From an uncultured Methylococcaceae bacterium (GTDB lineage: Bacteria; Pseudomonadota; Gammaproteobacteria; Methylococcales; Methylomonadaceae), in the NCBI GenBank assembly GCA_903945605.1, contig CAJAWH010000056.1, positions 1-64,000 of the forward strand: a DNA stretch of 64,000 nucleotides, in the 5' to 3' direction. The notes beneath the pieces are model-generated. The model saw only the letters and a program-made list of their open reading frames with translations, had not been told where the DNA came from and searched no databases. Positions 18,860 through 29,044 of this stretch are shown one piece after another. Numbering within the stretch: the first letter of the stretch is position 1; each line of letters begins with the position of its first letter. Made by a program: the position numbers and the translations under genes.

Positions 18860-19834
18860 TTAAGCCGCTGAAGGGGGATAACAAGGCGGTAGGGTGGTAG
18901 TTGTTGCACCTGCCGCCCTAATGGTTGCTTGCCTTTGCAAGGCCATCAGCATTTCACCGGCAATGGCTTTAATCACCGGCACGGACACCGAATTACCGGC
19001 CACCTTACGCACCCCCGAATACGGCAAATTGATTATAAAGTCTTCTGGAAAACCCTGTAAGCGCAACATTTCGCGTGACGTTAGGCGCCGCACGCCATTG
19101 ACGACCAAATAATTGTAGCTGCCGCCAGCGCGTAGGGCGCACGAATAAGGCAAGGCGGAAATATTGCCGCCAATATTCTGATGCCAAATCGACGGATAAG
19201 GCGGTGTGCCTTTTACCAAGGCAAAACGTTGCGCCTTGATGTGTTCGGATACAAAGTAGCTGTCCGGCACGTCATCCTCATTTTCCAACACCTCGGCCAG
19301 TGGTTGGTAATGGCCTAAGGGTGCGGGAAAGGTAAAGCCTATAGGCTGTAAAAAACCCACCATGTAAATCCGTTCGCGTTTTTGCGGCAAGCCAAAGTCC
19401 AAGGAGTTGATGATCTTATGGTAAACCGTATAACCTAAGCCCTGCAGCTTGTCCAAAATAACGGAGAAAGTCAGCCCCTTATCATGGGTGGTCAAGCGCC
19501 GGACATTTTCCAGCAAGAAGGCGCGGGGCTTTTTTGCTTGTAGAATAGCTTCGATATTAAAAAACAACGTGCCTCGGGTATCGGCAAACCCCAAGCCCTT
19601 ACCGGCAATGCTGAACGGTTGGCACGGAAACCCCGCCAATAAAATATCGTGGTCGGGAATAGCTTGCACCGCAATCCCGTTAATGTCGCCATGCGGTGTT
19701 TCGCCAAAATTGGCGGCATACATTTTTTGCGCGTCTTTGTCCCATTCGGAAGAAAACACATTCTGGCAACCGTGTGCCTGAAAGCCCAGACGGATACCGC
19801 CAATACCGGCGAAAAGATCAATGGTCTTATACAT
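18860..19834 (-). CDS. DNA (cytosine-5) methyltransferase
   Basis: C5-cytosine DNA methyltransferase of 324 residues. SAM-binding motif I is DLFAGIGGIRLGF (6-18). The catalytic loop is GFPCQPFS with Cys71, the ENV motif is LLENVRRL, motif VIII is QKRERIYMVGF, and the target-recognition stretch is short. Motif X GNSVSVPV is near the C-terminus. Everything needed for activity is visible. No restriction gene is adjacent, so it is probably an orphan or regulatory methyltransferase. It lies 6 bases after the DamX-like gene, in the place where the adenine methyltransferase dam sits in enteric bacteria. Confidence 0.93.
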   Translation of the reverse strand: MYKTIDLFAGIGGIRLGFQAHGCQNVFSSEWDKDAQKMYAANFGETPHGDINGIAVQAIPDHDILLAGFPCQPFSIAGKGLGFADTRGTLFFNIEAILQAKKPRAFLLENVRRLTTHDKGLTFSVILDKLQGLGYTVYHKIINSLDFGLPQKRERIYMVGFLQPIGFTFPAPLGHYQPLAEVLENEDDVPDSYFVSEHIKAQRFALVKGTPPYPSIWHQNIGGNISALPYSCALRAGGSYNYLVVNGVRRLTSREMLRLQGFPEDFIINLPYSGVRKVAGNSVSVPVIKAIAGEMLMALQRQATIRAAGATTTTLPPCYPPSAA

Positions 19835-19840
19835 GTTCCA

Positions 19841-20698
19841 TCAAGGCTGTTGCGGGGCTGGGGCAGGCACAGAAGATGGCGGCTGTTGCGCGGTTTTCAT
19901 AAATGGCAACACTATCTGCAACCCATTGGGCTGTTGGCTGAACCATTGCAAAGCCAGCGTGATAGCCACCAACAAAATAATGGCCGCGCCCAGTTGCCAC
20001 CAAGAATGATCAAACTGCTTAGGTGGGTTTATGGTGGGGAACAGCGCCACCACGCGCCCTGGGATACCGTGGGTCTGCCGATAAACATCGGCAATATAGC
20101 GATCATCAACAACAGGGGTCGACCAGCCCCGCCGCCGCTTGGTCACTAAGCTGCCTACTAATTCGCCGCATTGTTGCTCGGTCAGCGGCGGTATTTCTAT
20201 CAGATAACAACAGTCCATAACATTGTCGGTCAAGTTCTTGACGTACAATTCATCGTGGCTCAACACAAAAACAACGCTCAGCAAGGGTTTGTTGGCTGCG
20301 AATTCAATAATCTCATGGGCAAGACCGGAATTTAGCTCCCCAGCATCGTCCAAAATAAGCACCAGTTTTTTGCCTGTACCCACTTCATCAGCAACGCTAT
20401 GACCGGTTGGCTTAAGGGTCTGATCAATGGCATCCAATACCGCCTCTAATTTCAGCTCTACCGTGCAGTTTAACAAGCAGAACCGACAAACCCTAGGCTG
20501 TTGTGCTTGCCAGCTTGCCAACAAGCTGCTCTTGCCAATGCCGGTTGGCCCACAAACAACTATCGGCTGCTGTAAATTAGTGGCCAGATGTTGCAGCAAT
20601 TCCTGCTGAGGCACCCACACCTGCATCAGTGTCGAAAAATCACCACGCACAGACGAAACAGCGGGGCTGGGCTTGAAAAGCGGAAAACCAAACGTCAT
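19841..20698 (-). CDS. DamX-like AAA ATPase membrane protein lacking a SPOR domain
   Basis: A 285-residue protein with an N-terminal AAA ATPase (Walker [10 protein letters not shown], Lys56; Walker [12 protein letters not shown] near 115). A single membrane segment (about 234-252) and a short proline- and glutamine-rich periplasmic tail follow. DamX of enteric bacteria is bound to the division septum by a C-terminal SPOR domain; here the tail is only about 30 residues and no SPOR domain is present. Its ATG overlaps the aroB stop (ATGA). The gene order aroK-aroB-damX supports orthology despite the missing domain. Confidence 0.8.
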   Translation of the reverse strand: MTFGFPLFKPSPAVSSVRGDFSTLMQVWVPQQELLQHLATNLQQPIVVCGPTGIGKSSLLASWQAQQPRVCRFCLLNCTVELKLEAVLDAIDQTLKPTGHSVADEVGTGKKLVLILDDAGELNSGLAHEIIEFAANKPLLSVVFVLSHDELYVKNLTDNVMDCCYLIEIPPLTEQQCGELVGSLVTKRRRGWSTPVVDDRYIADVYRQTHGIPGRVVALFPTINPPKQFDHSWWQLGAAIILLVAITLALQWFSQQPNGLQIVLPFMKTAQQPPSSVPAPAPQQP

Positions 20699-21777
20699 TC
20701 TCTACCGTATTGTTCTAGCGTTTCTGTCAACAAAGCCCGTTCCACGGCAGTCGGTAAAGTCGCGTCGCCAATGCCACGCAGCAATATCAGCCGGATGTCG
20801 CCATCGACATTTTTTTTATCAACGGACATAAGCTCAATAAATTGCCGGGCTTTTAAGTCCGCTGGCGGCGTAACAGGCAAGCCGGCTTGCTTAAGCAGGG
20901 CAATAATCCTTGATACCTCTTGTTGGCTTAACCACCCTAACCTGCTGGATAAGTCCGCCGCTTGGCATATACCAATAGCCACCGCTTCGCCGTGCAGGTA
21001 TTCACCATAACCCATACCGGTTTCAATGGCGTGGCCAAAGGTATGGCCCAAATTTAGGGTGGCCCTTAACCCCGTTTCGGTTTCGTCTTCGGCAACAATG
21101 CGGGCTTTATTGCGGCAAGATTGCTCAATGGCATACGCTAACGCGGCCTTATTCCTAGCCAGCAAGGCAGCCATATTGGCTTCTAGCCAAGCAAAAAATC
21201 CGGCATCAGCAATTAACCCGTACTTAATGACTTCCGCCAACCCTGCCGCCAATTGCCGGTCGTCCAACGTATCCAACACCGCCGCGTCGGCAATGACACA
21301 CTGTGGCTGATAAAAGGCACCGATCATATTTTTGCCGAGGGCGTGGTTTACGCCGGTCTTGCCACCCACTGACGAGTCAACCTGGGCAAGCAAGGTGGTG
21401 GGTATTTGTATAAAGACAATGCCACGCTGATAACAGGCCGCTGCAAAACCGCCCATATCGCCAACCACGCCGCCACCTAAGGCAATTAATGTGGCATTGC
21501 GGCTAAACTTACTGGCCAATAACCGGTCAAAAATGCTGTTCAGCCACTGCAAATTTTTATACTGCTCACCGTCCGGCAAAATCACCGTCTCCACCGTGTA
21601 GCCGGACAAGTTTTGCAATAGTGTTGGCAAATAAAGGGGAGCCACTGTTTCATTGCTGACCACCAACACTTGTTTGGCCCGAATATGCTGTTGCAGCAAG
21701 GCGGCTTGGCCTAACAAATCTTGACCAATATAAATCGGGTAGCTTCGGTCGCCTAGCTCTACGGTCAGTGTCTGCAT
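20695..21777 (-). CDS. aroB: 3-dehydroquinate synthase
   Basis: NAD-dependent, zinc enzyme of the second shikimate step, 360 residues. Signatures are LPDGEQYKN (68-76), the NAD loop [15 protein letters not shown] (about 99-113), [19 protein letters not shown] (about 126-144), and the zinc ligands in [11 protein letters not shown] (near 246) and LHGEAVAIG. It starts 3 bases after aroK, a universally common pair. Confidence 0.97.
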   Translation of the reverse strand: MQTLTVELGDRSYPIYIGQDLLGQAALLQQHIRAKQVLVVSNETVAPLYLPTLLQNLSGYTVETVILPDGEQYKNLQWLNSIFDRLLASKFSRNATLIALGGGVVGDMGGFAAACYQRGIVFIQIPTTLLAQVDSSVGGKTGVNHALGKNMIGAFYQPQCVIADAAVLDTLDDRQLAAGLAEVIKYGLIADAGFFAWLEANMAALLARNKAALAYAIEQSCRNKARIVAEDETETGLRATLNLGHTFGHAIETGMGYGEYLHGEAVAIGICQAADLSSRLGWLSQQEVSRIIALLKQAGLPVTPPADLKARQFIELMSVDKKNVDGDIRLILLRGIGDATLPTAVERALLTETLEQYGRE

Positions 21778-21780
21778 CGC

Positions 21781-22305
21781 TCAATCCTTAAACAACTGAT
21801 AAGCGGCCAAGATTTCATCAACCACCTGCTTGCTTTGCAACACACCCGTGTCAATCTTAAAATCAGCACAGGCCAGATATAACGGTTCGCGTTGGGTAAA
21901 CAAAGTCCCAATGCGTTCTTTAGGGTTTTCCGTCTGTAACAAAGGTCGTTGCGTGTCGCGGCGGGTACGTTCCAATATCCGCTCAACGGAACATTGCAAA
22001 TAGACAATAAAGCCATTTTTCTTCAATAGGCTACGGTTTTCTTCCCGCAAAATGGCACCGCCGCCGGTAGCCAGCACGATGCCTTGCATTTCTGTCAATT
22101 GCCTGATCATTTTTTGCTCGCGATCCCTGAAGCCTTCCTCCCCTTCAAATTCAAAAATAGTGGGTATATCTACCCCGGTCCTTTCTTCAATGGCTTTGTC
22201 ACTATCATAAAAAGGCACTTTCAGGGTTTTGGCCAATTGCCTGCCTATTGTGGTTTTCCCTGCGCCCATCAAGCCCACTAAATAGATGTTCTCTGTTTTT
22301 GCCAT
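21781..22305 (-). CDS. aroK: Shikimate kinase
   Basis: Phosphorylates shikimate at the 3-hydroxyl, 174 residues. Walker A is GLMGAGKTTIG (11-21). The shikimate-binding DSDKAIEERTG and FRDREQ are present, then the GGGAI motif and the lid R-R-D-T-QRPLL. It is the first gene of the aroK-aroB-damX-like-dcm-hemE set and follows a strong terminator belonging to rpmE. Confidence 0.97.
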   Translation of the reverse strand: MAKTENIYLVGLMGAGKTTIGRQLAKTLKVPFYDSDKAIEERTGVDIPTIFEFEGEEGFRDREQKMIRQLTEMQGIVLATGGGAILREENRSLLKKNGFIVYLQCSVERILERTRRDTQRPLLQTENPKERIGTLFTQREPLYLACADFKIDTGVLQSKQVVDEILAAYQLFKD

Positions 22306-22415
22306 CTAAACTCCCCATTTAAACTGGTACAACTCATTATCTTTTAATGTTGTCGGGACAAGCCCTTGTAAAGTGACCGGCCACAAGCTTGCCGTTGTTA
22401 CTGACATAAACCACT

Positions 22416-22454
22416 GGCATTAAAAAAGGGGCATTATGCCCCCTTTTTAATGCC
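22416..22454. terminator. Bidirectional intrinsic terminator between rpmE and aroK
   Basis: GGCATTAAAAA-GGGGCATTATGCCCC-TTTTTAATGCC forms a long GC-core stem flanked by A and T runs, so it works on both strands. On the minus strand it closes the rpmE transcript and insulates aroK. The rest of the 22306-22599 spacer shows nothing clear. Confidence 0.85.
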
Positions 22455-22599
22455 GCAAAAAGCAGATTATCCGCCCCACAGCTATCTTAGCATTGCTGCT
22501 GCAGGGCATTCCGGGAAAAATCCCAAGAAAATAGGGACTGGCTTAAGTATTGCCCTTAACCGGCCTAGATAACCCAAGCTTTTGCGGCAACAAATTTCT

Positions 22600-22800
22600 T
22601 TATTTTCCGTAACGTTTGCGGAATTTATCAACACGGCCGGCGGTGTCAACCACACGTTGTTTGCCTGTGTAGAAAGGATGGCAGGAGGAACATACCTCGA
22701 TCTGTAAGTCTTTAGCTATCACAGAACCGGTCACGAAAGTATTGCCGCAACCACAGGTTACGGTAATTTGCTTATAATTTGGATGAATTTCTGGTTTCAT
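22600..22800 (-). CDS. rpmE: Large-subunit ribosomal protein bL31 (zinc-binding form)
   Basis: Ribosomal protein of 66 residues. The zinc-ribbon cysteines are all present (CGCG near 16-19 and CSSC near 37-40), marking the Zn-dependent C+ form used when zinc is sufficient. HPFYTGKQR is the family signature. It is monocistronic, with divergent xthA upstream and a terminator downstream. Confidence 0.97.
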   Translation of the reverse strand: MKPEIHPNYKQITVTCGCGNTFVTGSVIAKDLQIEVCSSCHPFYTGKQRVVDTAGRVDKFRKRYGK

Positions 22801-22850
22801 ATCGCTTTCACATTACCCATTGCGGGCTGCCTGATTATTAAAAAACTCCG

Positions 22851-22856
22851 TATAAT
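22851..22856 (+). promoter_or_regulatory. Consensus -10 box upstream of the exonuclease III gene
   Basis: A perfect TATAAT lies 34 bases before the xthA start, inside the palindrome CCGTATAATACGG. At 17-base spacing the -35 position reads TGCCTG, a poor match, so strength is uncertain. The same palindrome could give a -10 on the other strand for rpmE. Confidence 0.5.
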
Positions 22857-22889
22857 ACGGTTTTTATTAGAAAATGGCAACACTCATCA

Positions 22890-23657
22890 ATGCGCATCAT
22901 TACCGTCAACACCAATGGCATCCGTTCTGCGGAAAAAAAAGGTTTTTTTGCATGGCTCGACCAGCAAAATGCCGACTTGGTTTGCATCCAAGAAACCAAG
23001 GCACAAATCCATCAACTGGAGCCCGCCCTGTTCAATCCAGAAGGCTATTATTGTTATTACCATGATGCCGAAAAAAAAGGCTATAGCGGTGTGGCCGTGT
23101 ATTGCAGACAACAACCGGACACCGTGTTGCACGGCATCGGCTGGCCAGAATTTGATGCCGAAGGCCGTTATTTGGAAGTCCGCTTGGGCAAACTCAGTGT
23201 CATTTCCCTGTATTTGCCGTCCGGCTCGTCCTCGGCAGAACGCCAAGCGGTCAAGTTTGCCGTCATGGAACGGCTGGCCCCCTATTTGCAATCATGCGCC
23301 GAAAACGGCAGGGACTATGTCATTTGTGGTGACTGGAACATTGCCCACAAAGAAATTGATTTAAAAAACTGGCGCAGCAACCAAAAGAATTCTGGTTTTT
23401 TACCGGAAGAACGGGCGTGGCTAAGCGGTTTGTTTGACAGCGGACACTGGTTTGATGCTTTCCGCTTGGTCAATCCAGAAGCCGACCAATACACCTGGTG
23501 GTCAAACCGCGGGCAAGCGTGGGCAAAAAACGTCGGTTGGCGGATAGATTACCAAATCATCAGCGCTTCGCTCAAAGACAAAGTGCAATCCGCAGAGATT
23601 TACAAAAACCAGCGCTTTTCTGACCATGCGCCGCTGATTATGGATTATGATTTATAG
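22890..23657 (+). CDS. xthA: Exodeoxyribonuclease III / AP endonuclease
   Basis: Mg2+-dependent base-excision repair nuclease of 255 residues in the EEP (exonuclease-endonuclease-phosphatase) fold. Catalytic signatures are NTNGIRSA with the metal-binding Asn, CIQETKAQ (Glu of the metal site, about 32-39), GDWNIAHKEIDLKN (about 151-164) and the terminal SDHAPL holding the catalytic Asp-His. The ATG at 22890 agrees with the family N-terminus MRIITVNTNG. It converges closely with the AmpG-like gene. Confidence 0.95.
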   Translation: MRIITVNTNGIRSAEKKGFFAWLDQQNADLVCIQETKAQIHQLEPALFNPEGYYCYYHDAEKKGYSGVAVYCRQQPDTVLHGIGWPEFDAEGRYLEVRLGKLSVISLYLPSGSSSAERQAVKFAVMERLAPYLQSCAENGRDYVICGDWNIAHKEIDLKNWRSNQKNSGFLPEERAWLSGLFDSGHWFDAFRLVNPEADQYTWWSNRGQAWAKNVGWRIDYQIISASLKDKVQSAEIYKNQRFSDHAPLIMDYDL

Positions 23658-23674
23658 CAATACTGCCATTTACG

Positions 23675-24922
23675 TCACCCAGATGGTTTTCGGGCATCCT
23701 GCCAAGGCGCCACCTTAAACAACAGCAACATGCCTGGCAAGGCAGCGGCAAAGCAGAACAGAAAAAAATTGACCCAGCCAACGGAGGCCACTATGTAGCC
23801 CGTTGCCGCATTGGCAAAGGTGCGCGGCACAGCGGCAAGGCTAGTGAATAAGGCAAATTGCGTGGCAGTATAAAGCGGATGGGTGTTATGCGCGATAAAC
23901 GCCACGAAAGCCGCCGTCCCTAAACCGACGCCCAAAGCCTCCACCGCAATCACCACTGCCAACCCAAGCAAGCTATGGCCCACCCAAGCCAGCCAAGCAA
24001 AGCCTAAAATAGCCAGCATCTGCACTCCGCCAAACAACCACAGCGCACGGTTAATGCCTAGCCTTAGCATCCACACACCGCCCAGCAAGCCACCCGCCAC
24101 ACTGGGCCACAAGCCTGCATTTTTGGCAACCAAGCCAATCTCAGTTTTGCTGAAGCCCATATCCAGATAAAACGGGGTTGCCAAGGAGGTTGCCATGCTG
24201 TCACCCAATTTATAAAAAAAGATGAACGCCAAAATGGTCAACGCCGATAACCAACCACGGCGGTTGATAAACTCGTGCCAAGGCTCCAGCACCGCCGACC
24301 GCAAGGTCTTAGGAAGGCCACTGTTATTGGGCGGCTCAGTGATAAGTACAGTCATTATCATGCCCGGCAACATAAAGAGCGCTGTAATAAAAAACACACT
24401 GGGCCACGGCAAAAAATCCGCCAACACCAAGGACAGTGACCCCGGCACCAGCCCCGCCACTTTGTAGGCATTGACGTGTACAGCATTGCCTAGCCCCAAT
24501 TCATTTTCTTGCAGCAATTCGCGCCGATAGGCATCCAAGACAATATCTTGCGAGGCACTGAAAAATGCCACCACCAGTGCCAAACCGGCCACCAGCGAAA
24601 CGTTAAGGGTGGCGGGCATAAAGCCAAACAGTGCCAAACTGGCCAATAACAACACTTGGCTCAACAACAACCAGCCCCGACGTCGGCCTAACGGCAGCGC
24701 GTAACGGTCAAACACCGGCGCCCAAATAAATTTCCATGTGAACGGCAACTGAATCAGCGCGAACAAACCTATCGCCTTTAAGTCAACCCCTTCGGAGCGT
24801 AGCCAAGCCGGAATCAGGCTGATCAACACATACAATGGCAAGCCGGAACTGAAGCCTGTAAAGACACAAATCAGCATCGATTTTGTGCAAAGATGCCGCC
24901 AAATTGTCGGGTTAGCTGTCAT
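23675..24922 (-). CDS. ampG: AmpG-like major facilitator permease
   Basis: Inner-membrane MFS transporter of 415 residues with about 12 membrane segments. The N-terminus FTGFSSGLPLYVLISLIPAW (22-41) and the loop RRRGWLL are typical of AmpG, which imports anhydromuropeptides for cell-wall recycling and beta-lactamase induction. SQDIVLDAYRREL (about 142-154) is the conserved loop of this subfamily. It is shorter than enteric AmpG (491), lacking two extra C-terminal helices, as is usual outside enterics. Confidence 0.85.
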   Translation of the reverse strand: MTANPTIWRHLCTKSMLICVFTGFSSGLPLYVLISLIPAWLRSEGVDLKAIGLFALIQLPFTWKFIWAPVFDRYALPLGRRRGWLLLSQVLLLASLALFGFMPATLNVSLVAGLALVVAFFSASQDIVLDAYRRELLQENELGLGNAVHVNAYKVAGLVPGSLSLVLADFLPWPSVFFITALFMLPGMIMTVLITEPPNNSGLPKTLRSAVLEPWHEFINRRGWLSALTILAFIFFYKLGDSMATSLATPFYLDMGFSKTEIGLVAKNAGLWPSVAGGLLGGVWMLRLGINRALWLFGGVQMLAILGFAWLAWVGHSLLGLAVVIAVEALGVGLGTAAFVAFIAHNTHPLYTATQFALFTSLAAVPRTFANAATGYIVASVGWVNFFLFCFAAALPGMLLLFKVAPWQDARKPSG

Positions 24923-25007
24923 ATAAAGCTGTCAATAAATAGTTATGATGTGGCTACACTAAACCGGACACCGGATTTAAAATATTGTGCAAGTCGTGCC
25001 AGCCCAA

Positions 25008-25340
25008 ATGAGCCGAGAAAACCCCAAAAGCTATACAGCGGAATTTAGAGGATACCCAGTTAAACTGACCAATGAATCTTGCCGAAACAGCCAACGGGCT
25101 TGGCAGTAACGTTAAAACGCTGCATCTGAAGGCTGGCTGTGTCTTAATCATGGCTATTTGGAAACAAAAACCAGCTGAAGGCGTGCTATGGTATAAAGAT
25201 CGAGGCTCGGAAAGTCTCGGGATTTGTTAAAAAAAAGCTTCCAGCAAAGCATGAGGCTACGTCAGAAAGTTTTTTTCATACCTTAAAAACCGAATTGATG
25301 ATCAATCATGATAAGTGCTTATCCATAAATCAACAGGCAT
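25008..25340 (+). mobile_element. Remnant of an IS3-family insertion sequence
   Basis: The plus strand reads SYTAEFRGYPVKLTNES from an ATG at 25008 and, after a one-base shift, NLAETANGLGSNVKTLHLK, the helix-turn-helix start of IS3 OrfA. Further on, KDRGSES (about 25195) and, in another frame, ESFFHTLKTEL (about 25265) match the OrfB transposase around its last catalytic Glu. The middle is deleted and several frames are broken. No terminal repeats were recognised. Confidence 0.75.
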
Positions 25341-25500
25341 TTCAATGCCTCTCAATGCCTCTGCTAGAGCATTTATCCGAATAAAATACATAAAAAACAT
25401 AATGTTAGGATTTTTTACAAATTCCTGTTTAGTTTTGGATAAGTACTTAAATAAGTTACAACTACATTTCTTGTTTCCATTGCGTATTCTTATTTCTTTT

Positions 25501-25536
25501 ATACGGTGCAATACACAAAGCCGTATTGCACCGTAT
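25501..25536. repeat. Perfect 14-bp inverted repeat downstream of pntB
   Basis: ATACGGTGCAATAC (25501-25514) and GTATTGCACCGTAT (25523-25536) are exact reverse complements with an 8-base loop. It lies 48 bases past the pntB stop and could end the pnt transcript. Neither side has a T-run, so an operator or transposon end is also possible. Confidence 0.7.
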
Positions 25537-25583
25537 GTTGACAATATATCCCACAAGGAAGGAATGATGGCCGTCCTTATCGC

Positions 25584-27014
25584 CTAAGCCTTCAAAACCT
25601 TCAAAACTTCCTGCAACATGGCATTGGCATCACCAAACAACATGCGCGTGTTGTCCATGACAAACAACGGATTGCCGACCCCCGCATAACCGGAAGCCAT
25701 ACTGCGCTTCATGACTATGGTGCTTTCGCCTTTCCAGCATTCCAGTACGGGCATTCCGGCAATTGGGCTGTTCGGATCATCCAATGCCGATGGATTAACA
25801 ATATCATTGGCGCCGATGATGATGGACACATCAACATTGCCCCAGTCGTCGTTGATTTCATCCATTTCATAAACAATGTCATAAGGCACTTTGGCTTCTG
25901 CCAATAACACGTTCATGTGTCCAGGCATCCGACCTGCCACCGGATGGATGCCAAAACCGACTTTTTTGCCCTTTTCGCGCAGTAATTTGGTCAGTTCATA
26001 AACGGTGTGTTGGGCTTGGGCGACTGCCATGCCGTAACCGGGGATAATCATGATGTTTTTGGCTGCCAGCAACAATTGCGCGGTTTCTTCGGCATTGATG
26101 GGCTGCACGTCGCCGACCACCTCTGCCGCTGCACCACCGCCACCCGTGCCAAAACCTCCGGCAATGACACTGAGAAAATGCCGGTTCATGGCGCGGCACA
26201 TGATATAGCTCAGGATAGCGCCGCTACTGCCGACCAATGCGCCAGTGACGATCAACAAATCATTGCTGAGCATAAAGCCGGTTGCCGCCGCCGCCCAACC
26301 GGAATAGCTGTTGAGCATGGACACCACCACCGGCATATCCGCGCCACCGATAGCCATCACCATGTGCACGCCAAAGGTCAGGGCGATCACGGTCATAATC
26401 AACAGTGGCAACGCGCCGCCGTGGTTAAGCATTAACTGCGGCAAACAGCCTTCGCCGCTTGCACATTGGTGCAGGAACAGCCAGCCTAAGCCAATAGCGG
26501 CAACCAGCAGCAACAGGTTAAAGAAATGCCGGCCCGGCAACAACAAAGGCTTGCCGCTGATTTTTTCGCTCAGTTTGCAATAAGCAATCACCGAACCGGA
26601 AAAAGTCACCGCGCCGATCAGGATGCCAATATATATTTCAACCTCATGGATGGTTTTTTCCACACCGCTTAATGAGGAGGCATCATCCATAAAATTGGCG
26701 AAGCCAATCAGCACTGCCGCCATTCCGACCAAGCTGTGCATAATCGCGACCAGTTCGGGCATTTGGGTCATGGCGACCTTTTGCGCCAATACTGCGCCAA
26801 CTGAACCGCCCAACAAAATGGCCACGATTAAGATAGGATAAGCCGTGCTGGACACCGCACCGCTTAGGGTGGTGGCGATAATGGCAATGGCCATCCCCAA
26901 CATGCCGTAATAATTGCCTCTTCTGGCGGTTTCTTGGTTGCTCAGGCCGCTTAGGCTAAGAATGAACAGGATGGTGGCAACAATGTATGCCATGGTAGCT
27001 AAACTTTGGGGCAT
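25584..27014 (-). CDS. pntB: NAD(P) transhydrogenase beta subunit
   Basis: Membrane and NADP-binding subunit of the proton-translocating transhydrogenase that makes NADPH from NADH. The 476-residue protein has about nine membrane helices over 1-270 and a C-terminal Rossmann-like dIII domain. The latter includes [14 protein letters not shown] (about 311-324) and the NADP site [20 protein letters not shown] (about 345-364). It follows pntA by 12 bases in the same operon. Confidence 0.96.
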   Translation of the reverse strand: MPQSLATMAYIVATILFILSLSGLSNQETARRGNYYGMLGMAIAIIATTLSGAVSSTAYPILIVAILLGGSVGAVLAQKVAMTQMPELVAIMHSLVGMAAVLIGFANFMDDASSLSGVEKTIHEVEIYIGILIGAVTFSGSVIAYCKLSEKISGKPLLLPGRHFFNLLLLVAAIGLGWLFLHQCASGEGCLPQLMLNHGGALPLLIMTVIALTFGVHMVMAIGGADMPVVVSMLNSYSGWAAAATGFMLSNDLLIVTGALVGSSGAILSYIMCRAMNRHFLSVIAGGFGTGGGGAAAEVVGDVQPINAEETAQLLLAAKNIMIIPGYGMAVAQAQHTVYELTKLLREKGKKVGFGIHPVAGRMPGHMNVLLAEAKVPYDIVYEMDEINDDWGNVDVSIIIGANDIVNPSALDDPNSPIAGMPVLECWKGESTIVMKRSMASGYAGVGNPLFVMDNTRMLFGDANAMLQEVLKVLKA

Positions 27015-27026
27015 GATCGTCTCCTG

Positions 27027-28583
27027 TTATTTTCTGAACATTTCCAACATGCGCCGGGTGACTAAAAAGCCGCCGACGATATTGACTGAAGCTATTAATA
27101 TGGAAATCCCGGCAAGGCCGACAACCAATGTGTCGGTTGCCGACACTTGCACCAAGGCACCAATCACAATGATGCCGCTGATGGCATTGGTGACGCTCAT
27201 TAACGGCGTATGCAGCGAGGGTGAAACGTTCCAGATAACCTGATAGCCGACAAAACAGGCCAGTACGAACACGGTGAAATGCGCCATAAATGAAGCGGGG
27301 GCGACCGTGCCTAGGGCAAACAAAGCCGCCACCCCAATCAGGGGCGGCAGCAGTTGTTGCAGTGCAGTGGCAAAAGCGGATGGTGGCTGCTCTGTTGCCA
27401 ATACCGGCGCGGCGGGTTTGGCTGCGGGCGCGGCTGACAAAGTAGGCGGCGGCGGTGGCCAGGTGATTTTGCCTTCTTTAATGACGGTTGCGCCGCGCAG
27501 CACTTCATCATCAAAATTAACATTGATGACACCGTCCTTAGTGGGGCAAAGTTCGGTCAGCAAGTGCCGCAAGTTGGTCGCATACAATTGGCTGGACTGG
27601 TTGGCAAGACGGCTGGGCAAATTAGTGTAGCCGATCAGGGTCACGTTGTGTTTGACCACCACTTGATCTTTTTCGGTCAATTCACAATTGCCGCCTTGTT
27701 CAGCTGCCAAATCGACAATCACACTACCGGGCTTCATGGATTGCACCATCTCGGCGGTGATCAATTTGGGCGCGGGTTTGCCGGGAATCAGCGCGGTGGT
27801 GACGATAATATCCACTTCTTTGGCTTGTTGGGCAAACAAGGCCATTTCGGCGGCGATAAACTCCGGCGACATGGTTTTGGCATAACCGCCCGTGCCGCTG
27901 CCTTCTTCCTTGAAGTCGAGCATCAAAAATTCGGCATCCATGCTTTCAATCTGTTCTTTCACCTCAGGCCGCGTGTCAAACGACCGCACAATCGCCCCCA
28001 TGCTTTTGGCTGCACCAATCGCTGCCAAACCGGCTACACCCGCGCCAATCACCAATACTTTGGCGGGGGGAATTTTACCGGCAGCAGTGATCTGACCGGT
28101 GAAAAAGCGCCCGAAATGCTGCGCCGCCTCAACAATGGCGCGGTAACCGGCAATATTGGCCATGGAGCTTAGGGCATCCAATTTTTGCGCCCGCGACATG
28201 CGCGGCACGCTGTCCATTGCCAGCACGGTGGCATTTTTTGCCGCCAGCTTGTCCATCAGTCCGGCATTTTGTGCGGGCCAGATAAAGCTGATCAAACAGC
28301 CCTGTTCGCGCAACAAATCGCATTCATCGACACCTAGGGTAGGATGCTGTTCGGGGGCGCGGACTTTCAGCACGATGTCCGATTGTTGCCAAAGCGTCGC
28401 GGTGTCCGCCACGATGCTAACGCCAGCATCTTGGTAGGCTTGGTCAGACAAGTCCGCCGCTGCGCCCGCGCCGCTTTCGATGCTAACCGAAAAGCCTAGC
28501 TTAATCAATTGTGCAGCCGCCTCGGGGGTGGTTGCCACGCGTTTTTCACCTTCGTGTACTTCTTTGGGTATCCCAATCTTCAT
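27027..28583 (-). CDS. pntA: NAD(P) transhydrogenase alpha subunit
   Basis: NAD-binding subunit, 518 residues. The N-terminus [20 protein letters not shown] is the family signature. [22 protein letters not shown] (about 167-188) is the NAD Rossmann loop, and a [16 protein letters not shown] segment follows. After a Pro/Ala linker (about 375-400) four membrane helices close the protein. This is the single-chain enteric type, not the split PntAA/PntAB type. It starts the pntAB operon. Confidence 0.96.
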   Translation of the reverse strand: MKIGIPKEVHEGEKRVATTPEAAAQLIKLGFSVSIESGAGAAADLSDQAYQDAGVSIVADTATLWQQSDIVLKVRAPEQHPTLGVDECDLLREQGCLISFIWPAQNAGLMDKLAAKNATVLAMDSVPRMSRAQKLDALSSMANIAGYRAIVEAAQHFGRFFTGQITAAGKIPPAKVLVIGAGVAGLAAIGAAKSMGAIVRSFDTRPEVKEQIESMDAEFLMLDFKEEGSGTGGYAKTMSPEFIAAEMALFAQQAKEVDIIVTTALIPGKPAPKLITAEMVQSMKPGSVIVDLAAEQGGNCELTEKDQVVVKHNVTLIGYTNLPSRLANQSSQLYATNLRHLLTELCPTKDGVINVNFDDEVLRGATVIKEGKITWPPPPPTLSAAPAAKPAAPVLATEQPPSAFATALQQLLPPLIGVAALFALGTVAPASFMAHFTVFVLACFVGYQVIWNVSPSLHTPLMSVTNAISGIIVIGALVQVSATDTLVVGLAGISILIASVNIVGGFLVTRRMLEMFRK

Positions 28584-29044
28584 AAAAGCTCCTCATAATT
28601 TTTTATCGTTATTAGCTATTTTTTGGAGTGCGGAGTTAAAGGCATTGATTTTATTGATGGCCTTTGTTATGAGCATAGAAGATTAAGCGGCGATTTTCAA
28701 TAGAAATATTACCAGGAGATGTTTACGCAAAGGGCCGTCTGTTTTTAGACAAGTGGTCAAGCAAGCCATCGGGCGATAGGCGGGGCAGAGCTTCGGCTAC
28801 GCTCAGCCAACGTGCTGCGTAACATCAGTTACGAGAGTATTAATGCGGGGTGTTTTTGATAGGTGAGCGGATGGCGGGCGCTTTTTCCAAACATATCCCG
28901 ATCATTTCGGAAAAAGCTAGCTTGTAGCTGACTTTAAACAGCGTGGTGGCCTCAATGAAGCAAAGCAGAATTGGGCTTTCGTGGCACGGTTGCCCTGTAT
29001 TCCGCTTAGCCGCATAAGAGCCACAAGGTTTCAAAGCTGGACAG
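28584..29044. other. Spacer between glk and pntA with a dispersed repeat
   Basis: About 460 bases. It must include the pntAB promoter near 28590-28690. At 28790-28815 it carries the dispersed repeat GCTTCGGCTACGCTCAGCC followed by AACGTG, and TAACATCAGTTA close by. The rest shows nothing I can name. Confidence 0.5.

Larger units (their letters stand above)
24923..25583. other. Gene-free stretch holding IS3 debris and an AT-rich segment
   Basis: About 660 bases between ampG and pntB with no intact gene. It contains an IS3-family remnant (25008-25340), then a notably AT-rich tract (about 25360-25500), then a perfect 14-bp inverted repeat (25501-25536). Open frames here are short and lack family features. 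Confidence 0.6.

Noticed and set aside
25315-25587. 90-residue plus-strand frame beside pntB
   Set aside because: It starts in IS3 debris, runs through an AT-rich tract and the 14-bp inverted repeat, and overlaps the 3' end of pntB; no domain is visible.
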